38,864 bases of DNA from Alectoria sarmentosa (GCA_009733775.1 WOGZ01000309.1:1-38864); one strand, 5' to 3'. Positions 22,176 through 36,479 are shown, counted from the first letter of the stretch. Notes: generated by a model not told the origin, from the letters alone. A program made the numbers and translations.

Positions 22176-25100
22176 AATTATAAGTTCGAAATCGCGAACA
22201 TTCGTTTAATATTATTTATTTATCATTTATAAACTAATTAATTTATTAATTAAGCGTATAGTTAAAAGATAATTGAATCGCAATATTAAAATCTAAACGG
22301 CAGAGCGATAATTGCGTAACAATTTTCTCAAGTTTATTCATCACACGTAATCATTTTTATTAATAAATCGTGCTTTAAATATATATTTAACTTAATTTAA
22401 CGATTTATTTATATGATAATCGTAAATAATAAATCGTAAAACGTTAATTATAATTATTATGAAAGCAATTTATTTTCAAAGAATTGCGATTAATCATTTA
22501 TCAATTTCAATTTTTAAGCGATAAATTATATTTATAACGTAATAATTAAATAACTTTTAAGAAATCGTTTAATTTTATAAATTATTATAATTCTTTATTT
22601 AAAAAAGGGAGGGGTTGAAATTAAGTTTAATTAAACGCGCGTTATTTTAATCAATCGATTAAGCGTTATTAAATAATGTCATTTCGCTATTTGTAAAACT
22701 TGTAATAAATGAAAAAAGATCGCAAATACGTCACAAATTTTGTTTCACGATTGTTATTATAACATAAATTATTAAATTGTTTTTAACGAAACATTGAATT
22801 AAAGTTAATAATAATAATAAATCGTTTATAACAACGAGCATTTTATTGCAAAACACGATTTTTATTATATTAACAATCGTTATTATATTAACGATTTTCG
22901 TATTAATTATGATTGAAAAAGAGTACAAAAAAATTCTTAAAAAATTCTTTTGATCTTAACTCTCAAACATCAAAATATTTAATCACATTCATTAATCATA
23001 TTTTTCGTTAAGATAAATTTAAATGCTTTAAATATCATCTTTTTTCTTCTTTTACAAATCAAGATAAATTTAAACGTTTTCGTAATTTCACGTTTTTTAT
23101 ATTCTTAGATATCTTTTGAAAAAAGTTCGAACTCAATTCAAAAAAGCTCGATCGATAAAACGCATCTTCGAACGCGATTTCTTTTTTTATAATCAGACAT
23201 TAAATAAAGTTTATCATTAATTTAAAACGCGCTCGAAAAGCAAAGAGCGCGATTACGCATTTATTTATTTGTTTAATAATATTATAATTTTCGATATTTT
23301 TATTCGCGAGTCTTTTTTTAAATTAATTAATAATGAAAATATTTTTAAAATTATTATTTAATTTATTAAATTCAATTTTCTTATTAACATTTCAATTTTT
23401 TAAATTTTTAATAATATATTAAAGTTATTATATTCGAAGAAATCGTCGACGTAAAATTCAATAATAATTTTTCGCTTTATATTAAAAAGCTTAAAAAATT
23501 CGAAGATTTTTAAATATGATTTTGAGAGATACGATAATTTTTTACGTCGTAACGTTTTATTAAATTCATTAAAGTGAAATAAAGTGAGGTTTTCGTTATA
23601 TTTATCATTTTTGAAAATATTTTATTTAACGAATTCACGATAATAATCGATGTCGTCGAAAAAAAACGAGTTAAATAAAATTTGAAACATAAATTTTGCA
23701 TTAATATCATCAAAAATCGTTTTCAAAACAATTTGTTTATAAATTATGAAAACGAGGTTAATGCGCATATTTTATAAAATATTATTTATAAAAACAATAA
23801 GTTTAAAAACTTTGATACATTTAATGACTTATATCGTTAATTATTTAAATTGAATTTTGATTAATGTAAGAATATAATTAATTTTGTCGTTTATTTTAAA
23901 AGCATTTATAATAATAATATTAATTTATCATTTAAATTAAAATTGAAAATTAATTTTTTAATTTTTTTTTTCACACGAGTTTAAATAAAGTAAATAACGT
24001 TTATTTTATTTATTATATTTAAAATTATAAAATTATAAATAATGTTAATATCGAGGTAGTTTATTTATTAAAATACGTTATTATTCAATTTATTTAAATT
24101 ATAATCAATCTCTTTTTTAAACGTTAAAAGTTTATTTTTACATTCGCCGCTTAGCGTTTTTTTCGCTTTATCGTTTCAATTTTAAAATATATTATTATTA
24201 TTAAACTTTAAAAAAATGTTATATTTAATCTCAATAATAAAATTATTTAAAAATTCGTTAAATATTGTATTTATTATAAAAAGCATTACTATATTAAAAG
24301 AGAGTGCGATTAATTTTTTAACAAAAATCGTTAAAATAATTTCAATAATAATTTTAACGACGATAACGATAGAAAAAATAACGATAATAACGATAATAAT
24401 GATAATAATAGCGATGATGATAAATTTAAAAACAAAAAAAACAACGATGGAAAAAATGTTTTTAATAACAAAAAACGTCGTCGCAAGAATTGTAATTTTA
24501 TCGAATCTTTTGATAATTAAAGAGAAATCATAATTGTTTTCACGATTGAAATAAATAATTTATTATTTTCGAGATGAGCGATGAATTGTGTTTATTTTCA
24601 ACATTTTACGTTTAATAAAGATTGTTTCGTATAATATCGCGCTTTCGATTTTAAATTAAACGATATTAGTTTTATTAAGAATGTTAAAAACGCTCGTATT
24701 TTTATTAATATTAATAAAATACGCATTAACATCGTTATTGATAATTAAAAAAGAAATTTATTTTCACGAATGTTCTTTATATTTCAAGTTTATTTTTGAA
24801 TTTAATTTTCTAAAAATAATTGATGCGTAATTGCATTCAAATAAAATTTGTATAAAACGACATCGAATTTAATAATCGTGATATCATTATTTAATTATAA
24901 AATAACAATTGTTTTTATCTGCGTTTATGAAAGCTTAATCAAATTTTGATTGTTTTCAAATAATCGTTAATGTTTATATTTATGTTTAAACAATATAACA
25001 TTAAATTCGTTATACTTTATATTATTTTAAAATATAAAAAGCATTTCAATTTTATAAATGACATTATTTCTTTGTTAATTTATTTCGATTTTTTTTTTTC

Positions 25101-28100
25101 GAATTTAAATTTTAAAGTTATATCGCGTAAAATTAATAATGAATTCTCGATTTATAATATACTTATATAAATTATTAAAAACATTAAAACGTTTATAAAC
25201 TAATTAAATTGTTTAAAAGTATCGATTTAATCAAAATTATTGTTAATAAGAAATTTTATTTTTCGTGCGCAATTAAAAAGACGTAAAGAGCGTCATATAA
25301 ATTTTATATTCGCTTTAAAAAAAGATCTTTAAATTTAATTTATAACGATGTTTACGATTTCATTATTTCTCGCCATCGCTTTAACGATAAATATTTTGTT
25401 ATCTTTATTAACAAATAAAATAAATGTTTTAAAATTAAAATCATCGAGCAGAAAAGCGAAATCTTTTTTTCTTTTAAACGTTATTAAATTAAAAATTAAT
25501 ATGAAAATATTATTATTAAACGTTTTCGAATTGATTATAATAACGAATACGAAGATTTCAATTTTAATATTTATCGTATTAATTATAACATTATGTGAAA
25601 GTTTATTCATTTTAAAAACCTCGAATAAAATAAAATCGTCAAACGATTTAATTAAACGCTTTTCAACATTATTAACATTATCATTAAAAACATTAATTTT
25701 GATTAAAAATATTAATTAAAACTTATATTAATTATTAATTATTTTTACAATCGAAGTTTTATATAATCGCGCAAATTTATTTTATATTAAGTTTACACGA
25801 ATTATAAATCTCGCTTAAATTATATACGTTATATTAAAACTTTAAATTTTATTATTTTATACAAATTTGTTATTAATTAAAAAAAAGATTAAAAACGCGT
25901 TATTAAAAGAGTTTTTATTAATTATAAAAACGATTATATTTATTATATATTATTATTAAATAATAACATCATTTGATTTTTCAAAATCGTTTAAAATTAA
26001 AAAAAAAAGATTCTTTATTTGATTTATAATTGTTAATTAATTTAATTATAAAAAAAATGATTCAACGTTTATAACGTTTTTCGTCGTTGAAAATTAATTA
26101 TTTATAAACGAGATAAACGTTAATAAGTTTATTTAATCATTTAAATTTAAATTTTTTATAATTATAAAATTTATAAACTTCTTTAAAATTGACGTATTAA
26201 TTCTTAATTCGTCGTCGTTATTAATTTTCATTTTTCAAAACGATACGTTTAATGCGTCGCTTTATTTAAATCATTTTTATTTTATATCGCAAGATTTTCG
26301 TTAAATTTCATTTAATTTTAAATAATAATTATTTAAATTATTAACGTAATGAAGTTATACGAATTAAAGATTTATAAAAAAATTATTATTAATAATTCTT
26401 ATCGAAATCAATGAAAAAATAATATAATCGAAAAAAATGATTTTTTATTAAAAAATGAAATTTAAGAATTTGTTAATTTATTTAAAAAACGTATTATTTT
26501 TCGTAATAAATAAATTTATATTATTAAGCGCGAAGCTCGCGACGAAATTATTCGCTTTAAAATTCGTTAAATAATTCGTGATTTCGAATAACGAAAAGAT
26601 TTGAATTTTAATGAAATTTTCGTTTTAATAATCAAATTTATATTTTATAAAACGATTTTCGTTTAAATTATTATTGAAAATTAAAACTTAAAATAAATAA
26701 ACGTTAAAATCGCTTTTTTTTATAATAACGTTAAAAAAGAGATTTATGTAAAACAACTTATTAAATATGTTTTAATTTTTTTTTAATAAGATTTGCAAAT
26801 TCAATAAGACTTTTTATAATTTAAAATAATTTTTTCGAATTTGATATAACATCTTTATCGAATACATAAAACAAATTAATCTTATTTTCATTAATGTCGA
26901 TTTTAACGTCTTTATTAATTTAAGCATTAATATTATTATCATTTTTTATATAAACGATGTTTTTATTATTAACTCATTTCGATTTAAAATTTAACGAATC
27001 AAGAATGTTTTTAATATCAAATTTAAAATAAATGATTTCGGTTTTTATAATTATTATTTAAATATAATAATACTTCGCGATCGTGTTAATCGAATTTTAC
27101 GATTAAAATAATTCGTTTATATCGAGCGTTTTTTTCGTATTTATAAAATATAAGAAATTAAAATAAAGTTTATCTTAATAAAAATTAATTTGCGATCGAC
27201 ATTTATCGAAAAAGAATATATAATTTTAAAAAAGTTTTTTCAAATTTATTAATCGATTATAAAATTTCTTATATACGTTATATTCGACATTAAATTAAAT
27301 ATTACTTTCGCTATTTTAATAATTCTTTAATACGTTTTCAATTTTATTAAAACTTATTATATCGTTATTAAACGCATTTTTCGTTATTTGAAAAAAATCA
27401 TTAATTGACATTTTATTTATAAAAGTACGTTTTAAGAATTTATCGATTATATTAATTTTAATTGAATTAACGATCACGATATTCGCAAATCAACTTTAAA
27501 TTACGTTTTTAATTTAAAAAATAAAGTTATTAATTAATTATTTAAACGATAATTTACGATCGTATTATTTATTTATAAAATTGAATATATCGATTAAACG
27601 TAAATCGTTAAAAAAGTTATTTGATTAAGAGATTTTTTAAGTTGAATTCGTTTTAATAAAATGTTTTAAACGATTATTATTTATAATAATAATTAAGACA
27701 TGATTACGTTCGTTAAATTTTTTTAATATTATAATCGTATTAAATATATCAATATTCAATATCATTAAATATGCGATTAAATCGTTAATAATAATGTTAA
27801 TTTACAATACGTGTTTATCGATAAATAAATCGTCGACGACTTTATTAAAATTCTTTATAAAAATAAATTCGAATTATTTCGCAAATTTATTAATTTCGAA
27901 TCACGTTATTAAGATAAATAAAGCTTAAAACATCGTTTAAAAAAATGAATTATTCTTTTTCTCGCTTTTATAAAAAAAATTTCGTTTAATTAATTCTCAC
28001 ATTACGAGTGATCGATTAAATTTATTCGTAAAATCTTAAATATTAATTTTAACGTCTTATGCGAATAAAATTTCAATATTAAAATTCAATTTAAAATTAT

Positions 28101-28864
28101 TTTATCGTTATTGCATTTATAATTATAATCTTTGCGAATTTCTTTTTAAAAGATTTATATTTACGCTCGATTCAAATTTGAGATTTACGTCGTTATTTAT
28201 AAAATCGTTATCGTCGAATTTTTTATCAATTGTCTTAAATATTCTTATTAAAATTATCATGTTTATTTTCTTAAACGCTTTAAACGTTATTATTATTATC
28301 ATTATCATCGTCGCAATATATTAATCATAATTTATATATATTTTATTAATTATTATTATTAAGCATTAATGCTTTAAAACGATTTATAAATTTTATAATC
28401 GATCGCATATATGCATATACAATTCGAAATATTTCGTTTAATCGAAAAATTTATTCTTATATATATTTATCGATTATATATTATTCGATTTTTGATATGT
28501 ATTAAGTGAATTAAAAATAAATTTGTTAAAAAATGATTTTTCGTTAAAGAGTGATTTTTTTTTTTAAATAACATCGTGACGAATATGTTTAAAAAAACAT
28601 AGTCGTTTTCAAAAAAAAATATAAAAAAAAAATTGAATTTTCTTTTTCGAGTTTTCATTGTTTTTATTTAGTTTTAAACATCGCGAGTTTTGAATTTTGT
28701 GTTTCAAATCTAAATGATTATAAAACATTTTCGATTACTTTTTCGAATTTTTCGATTTTCACTCTTTTTATTTAGCGTTTAAATTATATAATATCTCGAA
28801 TGAAAAAAATAAAAAAAATGATTCAAATTTGATTTTTTCGAGCTGCATTGCGATTATATAAAAG

Positions 28865-28979
28865 TGTTAAAATTTGTTAATTATTAAATATAAAAGATTT
28901 ATCAAAATTTAACACATTTTATATTTAAATGCTTTATTGCAATTATTCAATTAATTAAGAATTTTATTTACTTTTAACA
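28865..28979. repeat. Right LTR-like direct repeat
   Basis: These 115 bp begin tgttaaaattt and end cttttaaca. It is the partner of 22,040-22,175; the differences are mostly transitions (for example ctctatta versus ctttattg), consistent with independent RIP. Confidence 0.65.
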
Positions 28980-29440
28980 AAACGAAGAAATTAAAATAAT
29001 TTTTTTCTTTTAATATTCTCAAATTTTATCGTTTTTATATATTATTAACTTTTATTTATATTTTTCTTCGTAAATAAAAAATAAATAAATTTTATTCGCA
29101 ATTACGTAAATATAAATTAATTTTATTGTTTTAACTTTCATTTCGTTAAATTTAATCAATTTAATTTATTTCGTATTTTAATTTTCGTATAATTATAAAA
29201 AATATCAACATTATAATCGAATTCGATTTTAATTTTATTATTTAAATGTTTAATTTTTCGATTTAAGAATATAGATATTAAAACGAATTTATTAAATATA
29301 TAATATTAATATAAGAATTATTTATAATAAAGACGAGTAAATAACGAATAACTTATTTTAATTTTAACGAAATAATGCGATATTTCTTTATCTCGTAATG
29401 CACGATTTATAAATAAATTTTGAATAAAATTATTTTAAAC

Positions 29441-29790
29441 GCGATAAGTATTCAAAATTCAATTTATGTTAATAAAAGATTTAATTTATATTTTAATAAA
29501 TATAATTTTTACCTTTTCGAATTCTTTATCGTTTTTTAAAATTTCGTCGTCACGATTTCTTTTCGCGTGTTAATATATTTAAAAAGTAAAATGTTTTCGA
29601 AAAAAAATTATTTCAAATGCGATAAATATTTAAAATTCAATTTATGTTAATAAGAAATTTAATTTACATTTTAATAAATACAATTTTTATGTTTTCGAAT
29701 TTTTTATCGTTTTTTAAAAATTCGTCGTTACGATTTTTTCTCGCGTGTTAATGTATTTAAATATTGAAATAAAAACACGCGAAAATCGAA
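29441..29790. repeat. Tandem duplication of about 178 bp within copy A
   Basis: The segment beginning gcgataagtattcaaaattc at 29,441 recurs from 29,619 with the same following words (tttatgttaataa, tcgttttttaaa, tcgcgtgttaat). Copy B has only one version, near 34,530-34,680. Confidence 0.65.
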
Positions 29791-30599
29791 TATTCGTATT
29801 TCTTTTTTTCATTATTATGTTGCGTAAAATAACTTTTGCGAATCGAATAATTCGCGTTTAAAGAATTTTATTATTATCGCGAAGTTGTTTATATCGAAAA
29901 TTATTTATAAAATGTTTAAATTTAAAAACAACGATAAATATAAGTTAATTGCGTTTGTTAATTATTGTTTTAAAATTTTAAAACTTTCGATCTTCAACTT
30001 AAGTTGTTCGATTTTTTAATTATTCGTCATTTTAATTTTTTTTTAAGTTATTATATTTCGATTCGATATTCGAATTTATTTGTTTCGTTTTTTTTTTTTT
30101 TTTTTATTAAATTTCGAACGCGTAAATGAACTTTTTTTTTTTTTCAAATCGTAATATGATCGTTTTTTTCGATTTTTTTTTTAAATTTATTTTAATATAA
30201 AAACGAAATTTAATAAATCGAATAACGTCGTAAAAGATTTTTTTTCTTTATTTTCTTTATAATTTAATTGTTTTTTTAATAACGAAAAGTAATTTCTTTT
30301 TTACGATTAATTAATATTCAATAAAATCGTTAAAAATAAAAAAAACGTTTATTATTTACGACGATTTTTTTCGATGTTTTTTTTTCGATGTTTATAATAA
30401 TAATTAATTTTGCGATTTACTTTTTATCGAATTTACGCTTTAAATTTAAATTTTTTAATTAATTCGTATCGTCTTTTTCATTTTTTTTGATGTTTTATTA
30501 ATATATCGAATAATGTTATAATAAATTAATTTAACGACGATGCATTTTTTGATAAAAATTTTAAATAATATTAAATTAAATGTAAATAATAAAAAGATT

Positions 30600-31020
30600 T
30601 AAGTCGAAACGATAAATAAAAATATTTAATACGTTGAAATTTCTAAAACGATAACATAAAGTTAATTTATATTTTAATTATTAACATTTAATTATTTTAT
30701 TTATATAATAAATTCGATAAATCTTATATTTATTTTAAAGAAAGATAATTTTTTAAGTATTTAATTTTCTCGAATTTGAATTTTATAATAATAATCGAAA
30801 TATAAATATATAAATATATAAATATATAAATATAAATGTTATCGAAAATGTAAATATTTTACAATAATATTAAATCGAATATAATTAATTAAATAGTCTC
30901 AATCGAAACGATGAATAAAAAATATTTAATATATAAAGATTTTTAAAATATTATAAAATTAATTTATATTTTAATTATTAACATTTAATTATTATATTTA
31001 TATATAATAATCTCGATAAA
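30600..31020. repeat. Second local duplication in copy A (spacing about 300 bp)
   Basis: A segment of about 115 bp beginning tcgaaacgataaataaaa at about 30,603 recurs near 30,902, both times ending in an aattattaacatttaatta-type stretch. Only one related segment is seen in copy B, near 35,770-35,850. A short 9-bp run of taaatatat units lies between them (30,800-30,836). Confidence 0.55.
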
Positions 31021-32560
31021 TTTTATGCGTTTAATTAAATAATTTCGTCGTTTCGATTTTTTATTAATTGATATATTTCTTTAAATAAATGATTCGAGAT
31101 AATAAAGTATCGTCGTTTAATATTTATTTGATAAATTTATTCATTTATTTAAAGAAAAAAAAATTTATTAAATTCAATTATTGAAAATAAAATAAATTTT
31201 ATATTATTATAATTAAAACATTAATAATTATTATATTTAAAAATATTTTATTTTCGAAAATTTTATAAATGCATTATTATGTTCAATTTTCAATATTTAT
31301 TTCTAAATTACGATTTTTATTTTATGGTTATTTACTTAAAATCTTAATAAACGATTAATGTTATTTCTTATAATTCGTTTAAATAATTTGATTTATTTAA
31401 AAAATTAAAGAATCATTTTTTCTTTAGCGTTTTTTTTATTGTTTTTTTATTTTTTTTATAATTACTTAATTTATCGTAATTAAACATTCGCAATTCGTTT
31501 TTTTTAATTAAATAATTAATAAAGCGATCGTATTTCAATTTCGCAAACACGACGATATTTTTTTTAATTTCATTATTTATAAAGTTTTGCGAAAGCGTGA
31601 AAGAATTATATGCGATTAATAATTCGATGCTTGCGAAATCGTGTTTAAAAATTCGAATTATATATTAAAAAAAGAACTTTAACGAACGTAAAATCGAAAA
31701 AACGAAAATTAATAAAATGAAAAAACGATAAATTTGTTAAAAAAAAAGAAGAAAAGAATTGTTTAACGATATATTAATATTTTCGAATAATGTTACGCTT
31801 TTTTTTCGTATTATTTTCGAAAACTCTTTAATTTCGTTAATTGTAACATAATTAAAAAGATTAATTTAATATTATTTAATTATATTTGTCACAATTTTGA
31901 TAATTTAATCATTAAATTTGTTATTAAAATCTCGTAATAAGATTTGTTAAATTGCGTTATTAATAACTTTTTTTCTTTCATTAACGCATCGCGAAAGTCT
32001 TTTTAAAATAAATCGTTTATATAAAATAATGTGTATAAAATTATCGTTAATAATTTTCATTTATTTGTTTTCGTTAATTTAAGTTTTATTATAATATAAT
32101 TTTTAATTCAATTTTCGATTAAAATATTATAATTAAAAAACATTTTAAAAATAAATAATTATAACATTTTAATGTAACGAAAATAATGTAAAAATAATAA
32201 AATATTAAACGTAATGTTATTTTCAAATGTGAAAACGTTAAATTTAATTTAAATAACGTTTAATTTTTTTTTAATTAATAAGTTAATTTTTTTTTTTTTC
32301 AATCGTTTATTTTTCAAATAAAATTAAATTATGAATTATCGAATAAAGATTTCTTTAATATTGATAAATGTTAATTTTATTTATTTATTTTATTATTTTT
32401 TCAACTTAATTATTTAAATGTTCAAAATAATTTCTATTCTTAGTTTTATATATATACATATATATAAATTAATTTAAACGTTTATTATTATAGTATTATT
32501 CGATTAATTTTATGTATTAATAAATTATATAATTAATTCTCTGAAATCGTTATTTTCTTT
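31020..32560. repeat. AT-rich, RIP-like spacer between repeat copies A and B
   Basis: This is AT-saturated sequence with no recognisable frame, RNA gene or end repeat. It separates the two copies of the dispersed repeat and could be another decayed element. Confidence 0.55.
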
Positions 32561-35500
32561 TCGATATTTATCGCATTTATATTTATAAGCGTAAAATTAT
32601 ACATTTATAAAATAAATTTTATCGTTATAATTTGTTATTTCAACGTCGTTTTTTTTATAATATATTAAAATATAACAATTTATATACGCGAACGTCGTTT
32701 TATTTATTTAAATAATATTTTCGCGTATAAAATTGCGTCTTTATTTGCGTTGAAAAATGAGATTTCATTAATATTATTTTATTGTTTTTAATTAAATTAA
32801 AATCTTATTTGACGATTTCGATGTTAATAATTAAAATATTTAATTTAGAAATTTCTTTATACGTAATAATCGCTTTACGAATATTTAAATAATTTTAAAA
32901 ATCATCGATTTTTTTTTTCGTTTATCAAAGTTTTGTATAAAATAAAATATAAATTAAATTAATTATCGTTTTCTCGAAATTATCTTTCTCATATTAATTT
33001 ATTATATATTAATTAATATGGTTTTTTTAAATATAATTTCTTGTTTCGTATACGCGAAAGATTATTATTAATAATATAAACTATAAAAGAGAAAACGCGT
33101 AATTAAAAAAATAAAACATATTTCGTTAATCACATTTATTATTAAATAAAATTGTGTTATAATAACGAGCTTTTTTGCGAATTCGAATCTTATAAAGATT
33201 TTACTTTAAAATTATTAAATTTTCGAAAAGTTTACGACGATATTTTTTTAAATTTTTTATTATTAAATTTTTTATTTTAATTTTTTAATTTTATTTAATC
33301 TTTTAATGCTAAAAATCGATTAATGAATTTTCAATTTAACATTTAATTATTTATAATAAAATTATTACGATTTTTAATTTTTTGAAACATTTTTCGAAGA
33401 TGTTATTCGTTATATTTATTAATTTCATTTTTCGCGTTTAAATAACTTAAATTGTTTATTACTCGATCACATTTTTCAATTTTCGTAACATTTTTATAAT
33501 TTAAATTTCTTTTATTCGTTGTTTTATTTATTTATAATTATCGTGAAAAAATATATAATAAATCGTATATTTTAGCGAAAGTAAAATAGTTAGTAAATAA
33601 TTAAATTTTTTTAAATTTTAATTATATCGAAATATAAAAAATGATAAACATTATTAAAATTTTATTATTATTTTTTTAAATTTATTATTATCGATTTTTA
33701 TATTTTTTCGAATTATTATAATTATTTCGATATTTAATTATATAATTTATAAATATAAATAAAAATATATTTTATAAATCGAATCGATTTTTTATTTTTC
33801 ATTATATAAAGTAATTAAAATATTTAATACGTTTATTAACGTGCAATTGATCGAAATTTTCGATATATAACTTTTAAAAAATTAATTCTTAAAATATTAT
33901 TAATTAAAAGTTATTATAATTTAATTCGTTTTTAAAATTATCGTTTTATTAACTATAAATTCATTTTTAATGATTTATTTTAAGTAAAATATAAAACGTT
34001 TTTTTTTTGCGATTTTATTGATTTTCAACTTCTTCGTATAAGAAATAAATTTTAATTTTAATTATTCACGTGTTTTGCAGAATAATTTTTTTTCTTTTTT
34101 CTTTTTTTTAAAAAATTTATCGTTTTCGTTTATTATTAATTTTTATTAATGTTTTATTTCGTAAATATGCGAAACATCTTTTTTGTTTACGATCGAATAA
34201 ATATAAATTAATTTTATCTTCAAAATTTTAATTTTTTTAATTTTGATAAAATTATCTCATTTTTTATTTTAATTCGTATATAATATAAATAATATCATTA
34301 ACACAATTAAATCGTTTTTAAATGTTATTTTTTAAACGTTCAATTTTTCGATATAAAAATATAAGTGTTAAAACGAATTCGTTAAATATATAATATCGAT
34401 AATTTGAGAGTTGTTTATAATAAAGGCGAGCAAATGTCGAATAACGTTTATTAAATTAAAAGAGATTTTTCGACATTTTTTTATTATGCGATGCGTTTTA
34501 TATAAATGAATTTCGAGAAAACTTATAATAAAACTTATAAACGTTTAAAATTGAATTTATGTTAATAAGAGATTTAATTTACATTTCAATAAAATTAGCT
34601 TTTATCTTTTTCAATTTTATATTGTTTTGTAAATTTTCGCCGTTTCGCTTTTTTCTCGCCTGTTAATATATTTAAAAAACAAAAAATTATTAACATTAAA
34701 AAAGAGAAAAGCGTAAATTAAATATTCGCATTATTTTTTTCATTTTCATTTTATGTAAATTAATTTTTGTGAATTAAGCGACTCGCGTTTAAAAAGTTTT
34801 ATTATTATCGCGAAATTATTCATATTTTAAATTATTAATAAGATTTTTAATTTTAAAGATAACGATAAATATAAATTAATTGCGTTTATTGATAAATAAA
34901 AATCAATCGTGTTTTTAAATTTTCGATTTTTTAAATTTTTAATTTAATTTATTCGATGATCTTTATATTTTTCGTTATTTTTATCTTTTTTTTCAAGTAA
35001 TTATATTTTAATTTAACGTTTAATTTTATTTTTATCGATTTTATCTTTGTTTAATTTCAAATATAGCGATGATTTTTTTTTGCGTTTGAAAATGTAATAA
35101 AATCGTTTTTTTAAATATCTTTTTTTGAGATTATTTTGATATAAGTTTAAAATTAAAGAAATCGAATAATGTTATAAAGAATTTTTATTGAAATTCGAGT
35201 TACGTAACGTTAAGTTTTGACATTTTTAACGATTATATGCGCACATTAATGCGCTTATATATAAATCGCTCTTTCTTTCGTAATACTTTTAAAGCAATAC
35301 AATTAAGTGTTTTACTTCATATTTTAACAATTTCAATAACGAAAAACAATTTCTTTTATAAAATTAATTAATATTCGATAAAATTGTTAAAGATAAAATA
35401 ATCATTTATTATTTTCGACGATTTCTTTTCAATCTTTTTTTTCGATATTATTTTTAAGTTTTTTTTTTTTTTTTCTCGTCGATGCTCTTTTTTTCGTTTT

Positions 35501-35870
35501 CGTTTTCGATGTTTATAAAAATGAGATTTTTAACGTTTTATTTATTAAATTTGCGTTTTAAATTTGATAATTTCATTTTATTTATATCGATTTTTTCATT
35601 TTGCTTTTCAATATAACGCATCAATGATATAAATAATGTTATAATAAATTGTTTTCGCGTTAATATATTTTCGTCAATGAAAGTTTTTAGTAATATTAAA
35701 TTCGACGTAAATGAAGAAAGAAATTGAATTAAAATATTAAATAAAAATGTGTGATATAAAAAAGAACATTAAATTGAAGTAATAAATAAATATATTTGAT
35801 AAATAGTTTTTTTAAAATAATATAAAATTAATTTGTATTTTAATTATTATGTTTTTATATATCTTATCGT
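32560..35870 (+). repeat. Copy B of the dispersed repeat (uninterrupted)
   Basis: This continuous stretch of about 3.3 kb matches copy A in order and orientation but lacks both insertions. It is RIP-decayed, so the family (DNA transposon, LINE or other) cannot be read from protein remnants. Its ends are judged by where resemblance to copy A fades and may be off by 100 bp or more. Confidence 0.7.
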
Positions 35871-36240
35871 CGCTTATATACGATTAAATAATTTGTCAAC
35901 TTTATGTCAAAATATACTTAAATTAATTTTCGTCTGAATATTATGTTTAAATTATAAATTAGTTATTAATTTGATTGAAGTTTATTATATATAACAAATA
36001 GTTATTATTAATAAATTGTTATTATTAACAAATAATTTAATCTTTTATCGACAAATTGTTTAAGAATTATTAAATTATTATTATAAGATTATTGAAAAAA
36101 AAAACTTGTTATCATTCTCTTAAAATGATTTTAACAATATTTTATATTTCTTTTAACATTATTTCGATTATTTTTTAATATTAAATTTCGATAAAATTTT
36201 TGCGCATTTTTTGTTAAAATGTTATATTAATATTTATATT
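35870..36240. repeat. AT-rich block, nothing recognisable
   Basis: This is AT-saturated sequence between the end of copy B and a decayed minisatellite. No frame, RNA or repeat structure stands out. Confidence 0.5.
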
Positions 36241-36269
36241 TTATAATTATCGCAATTACGCAATTATAA

Positions 36270-36475
36270 TTTAAATATCACAATTACGTAATTATGATAT
36301 AAATATTGTAATTATATATTTATAATACGAATATCGCAATCATATATTATAATACGAGCATCGTAGTCAAATAAATATAATACGAGCATCGTAATTATAT
36401 AGTCAGATAATTATAATACGAGCATCGTAATCAGATAATCATAATACGAGCATCGCAATTACGTAATTATAGTAT
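36270..36475. repeat. Decayed minisatellite, units of about 28 bp
   Basis: Five or so units begin aatacgagcatcgtaat or a close variant (near 36,327, 36,355, 36,383, 36,419 and 36,447). Spacing is mostly 27-28 bp with one unit of 36 bp. Unit differences are largely C/T and A/G. No coding content. Confidence 0.7.
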
Positions 36476-36479
36476 AAAC

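Larger units (their letters stand above)
22040..28979. mobile_element. 6.9-kb insertion with LTR-like direct repeats
   Basis: The element splits copy A of the dispersed repeat; copy B shows the uninterrupted site near 34,070. Direct repeats occupy its two ends and begin TGT and end ACA (ATA on the left, a C-to-T change), as LTRs do. The interior of about 6.7 kb is AT-saturated with many CpG remnants. Open frames inside (such as 23,510-23,713 minus and 25,335-25,610 minus) carry no domain I can name, so the class rests only on the ends and the size. Flanking 5-mers (atata and aaacg) do not match, so no target-site duplication is proven. Confidence 0.55.
19260..31020 (+). repeat. Copy A of a dispersed repeat, split by two insertions
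   Basis: Segments at about 19,260-19,484, 20,497-22,039 and 28,980-31,020 match, in the same order and orientation, the continuous stretch at about 32,560-35,870. Landmarks include the ordered words tatatacgcga, attttcgcgtataaa and tttatttgcgtt (19,370-19,440 versus 32,690-32,750), attatatattaattaat (near 20,980 versus 33,000) and tttatgttaataa (near 29,465 versus 34,555). The breaks coincide with the ends of a 1-kb inverted-repeat element and a 6.9-kb direct-repeat-bounded element. The right part also has local tandem duplications missing from copy B. Both copies are RIP-decayed and no protein could be read. Confidence 0.75.

Noticed and set aside
23510..25719. AT-rich frames of 67-123 codons within the 6.9-kb insertion
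   Set aside because: Composition forces I/N/K/F-rich translations and none carries a motif I can name; they may be fossils of element proteins but cannot be assigned.
22040..28979. Target-site duplication around the LTR-like element
   Set aside because: Flanking 5-mers atata and aaacg differ; RIP could have erased identity, but it cannot be claimed.
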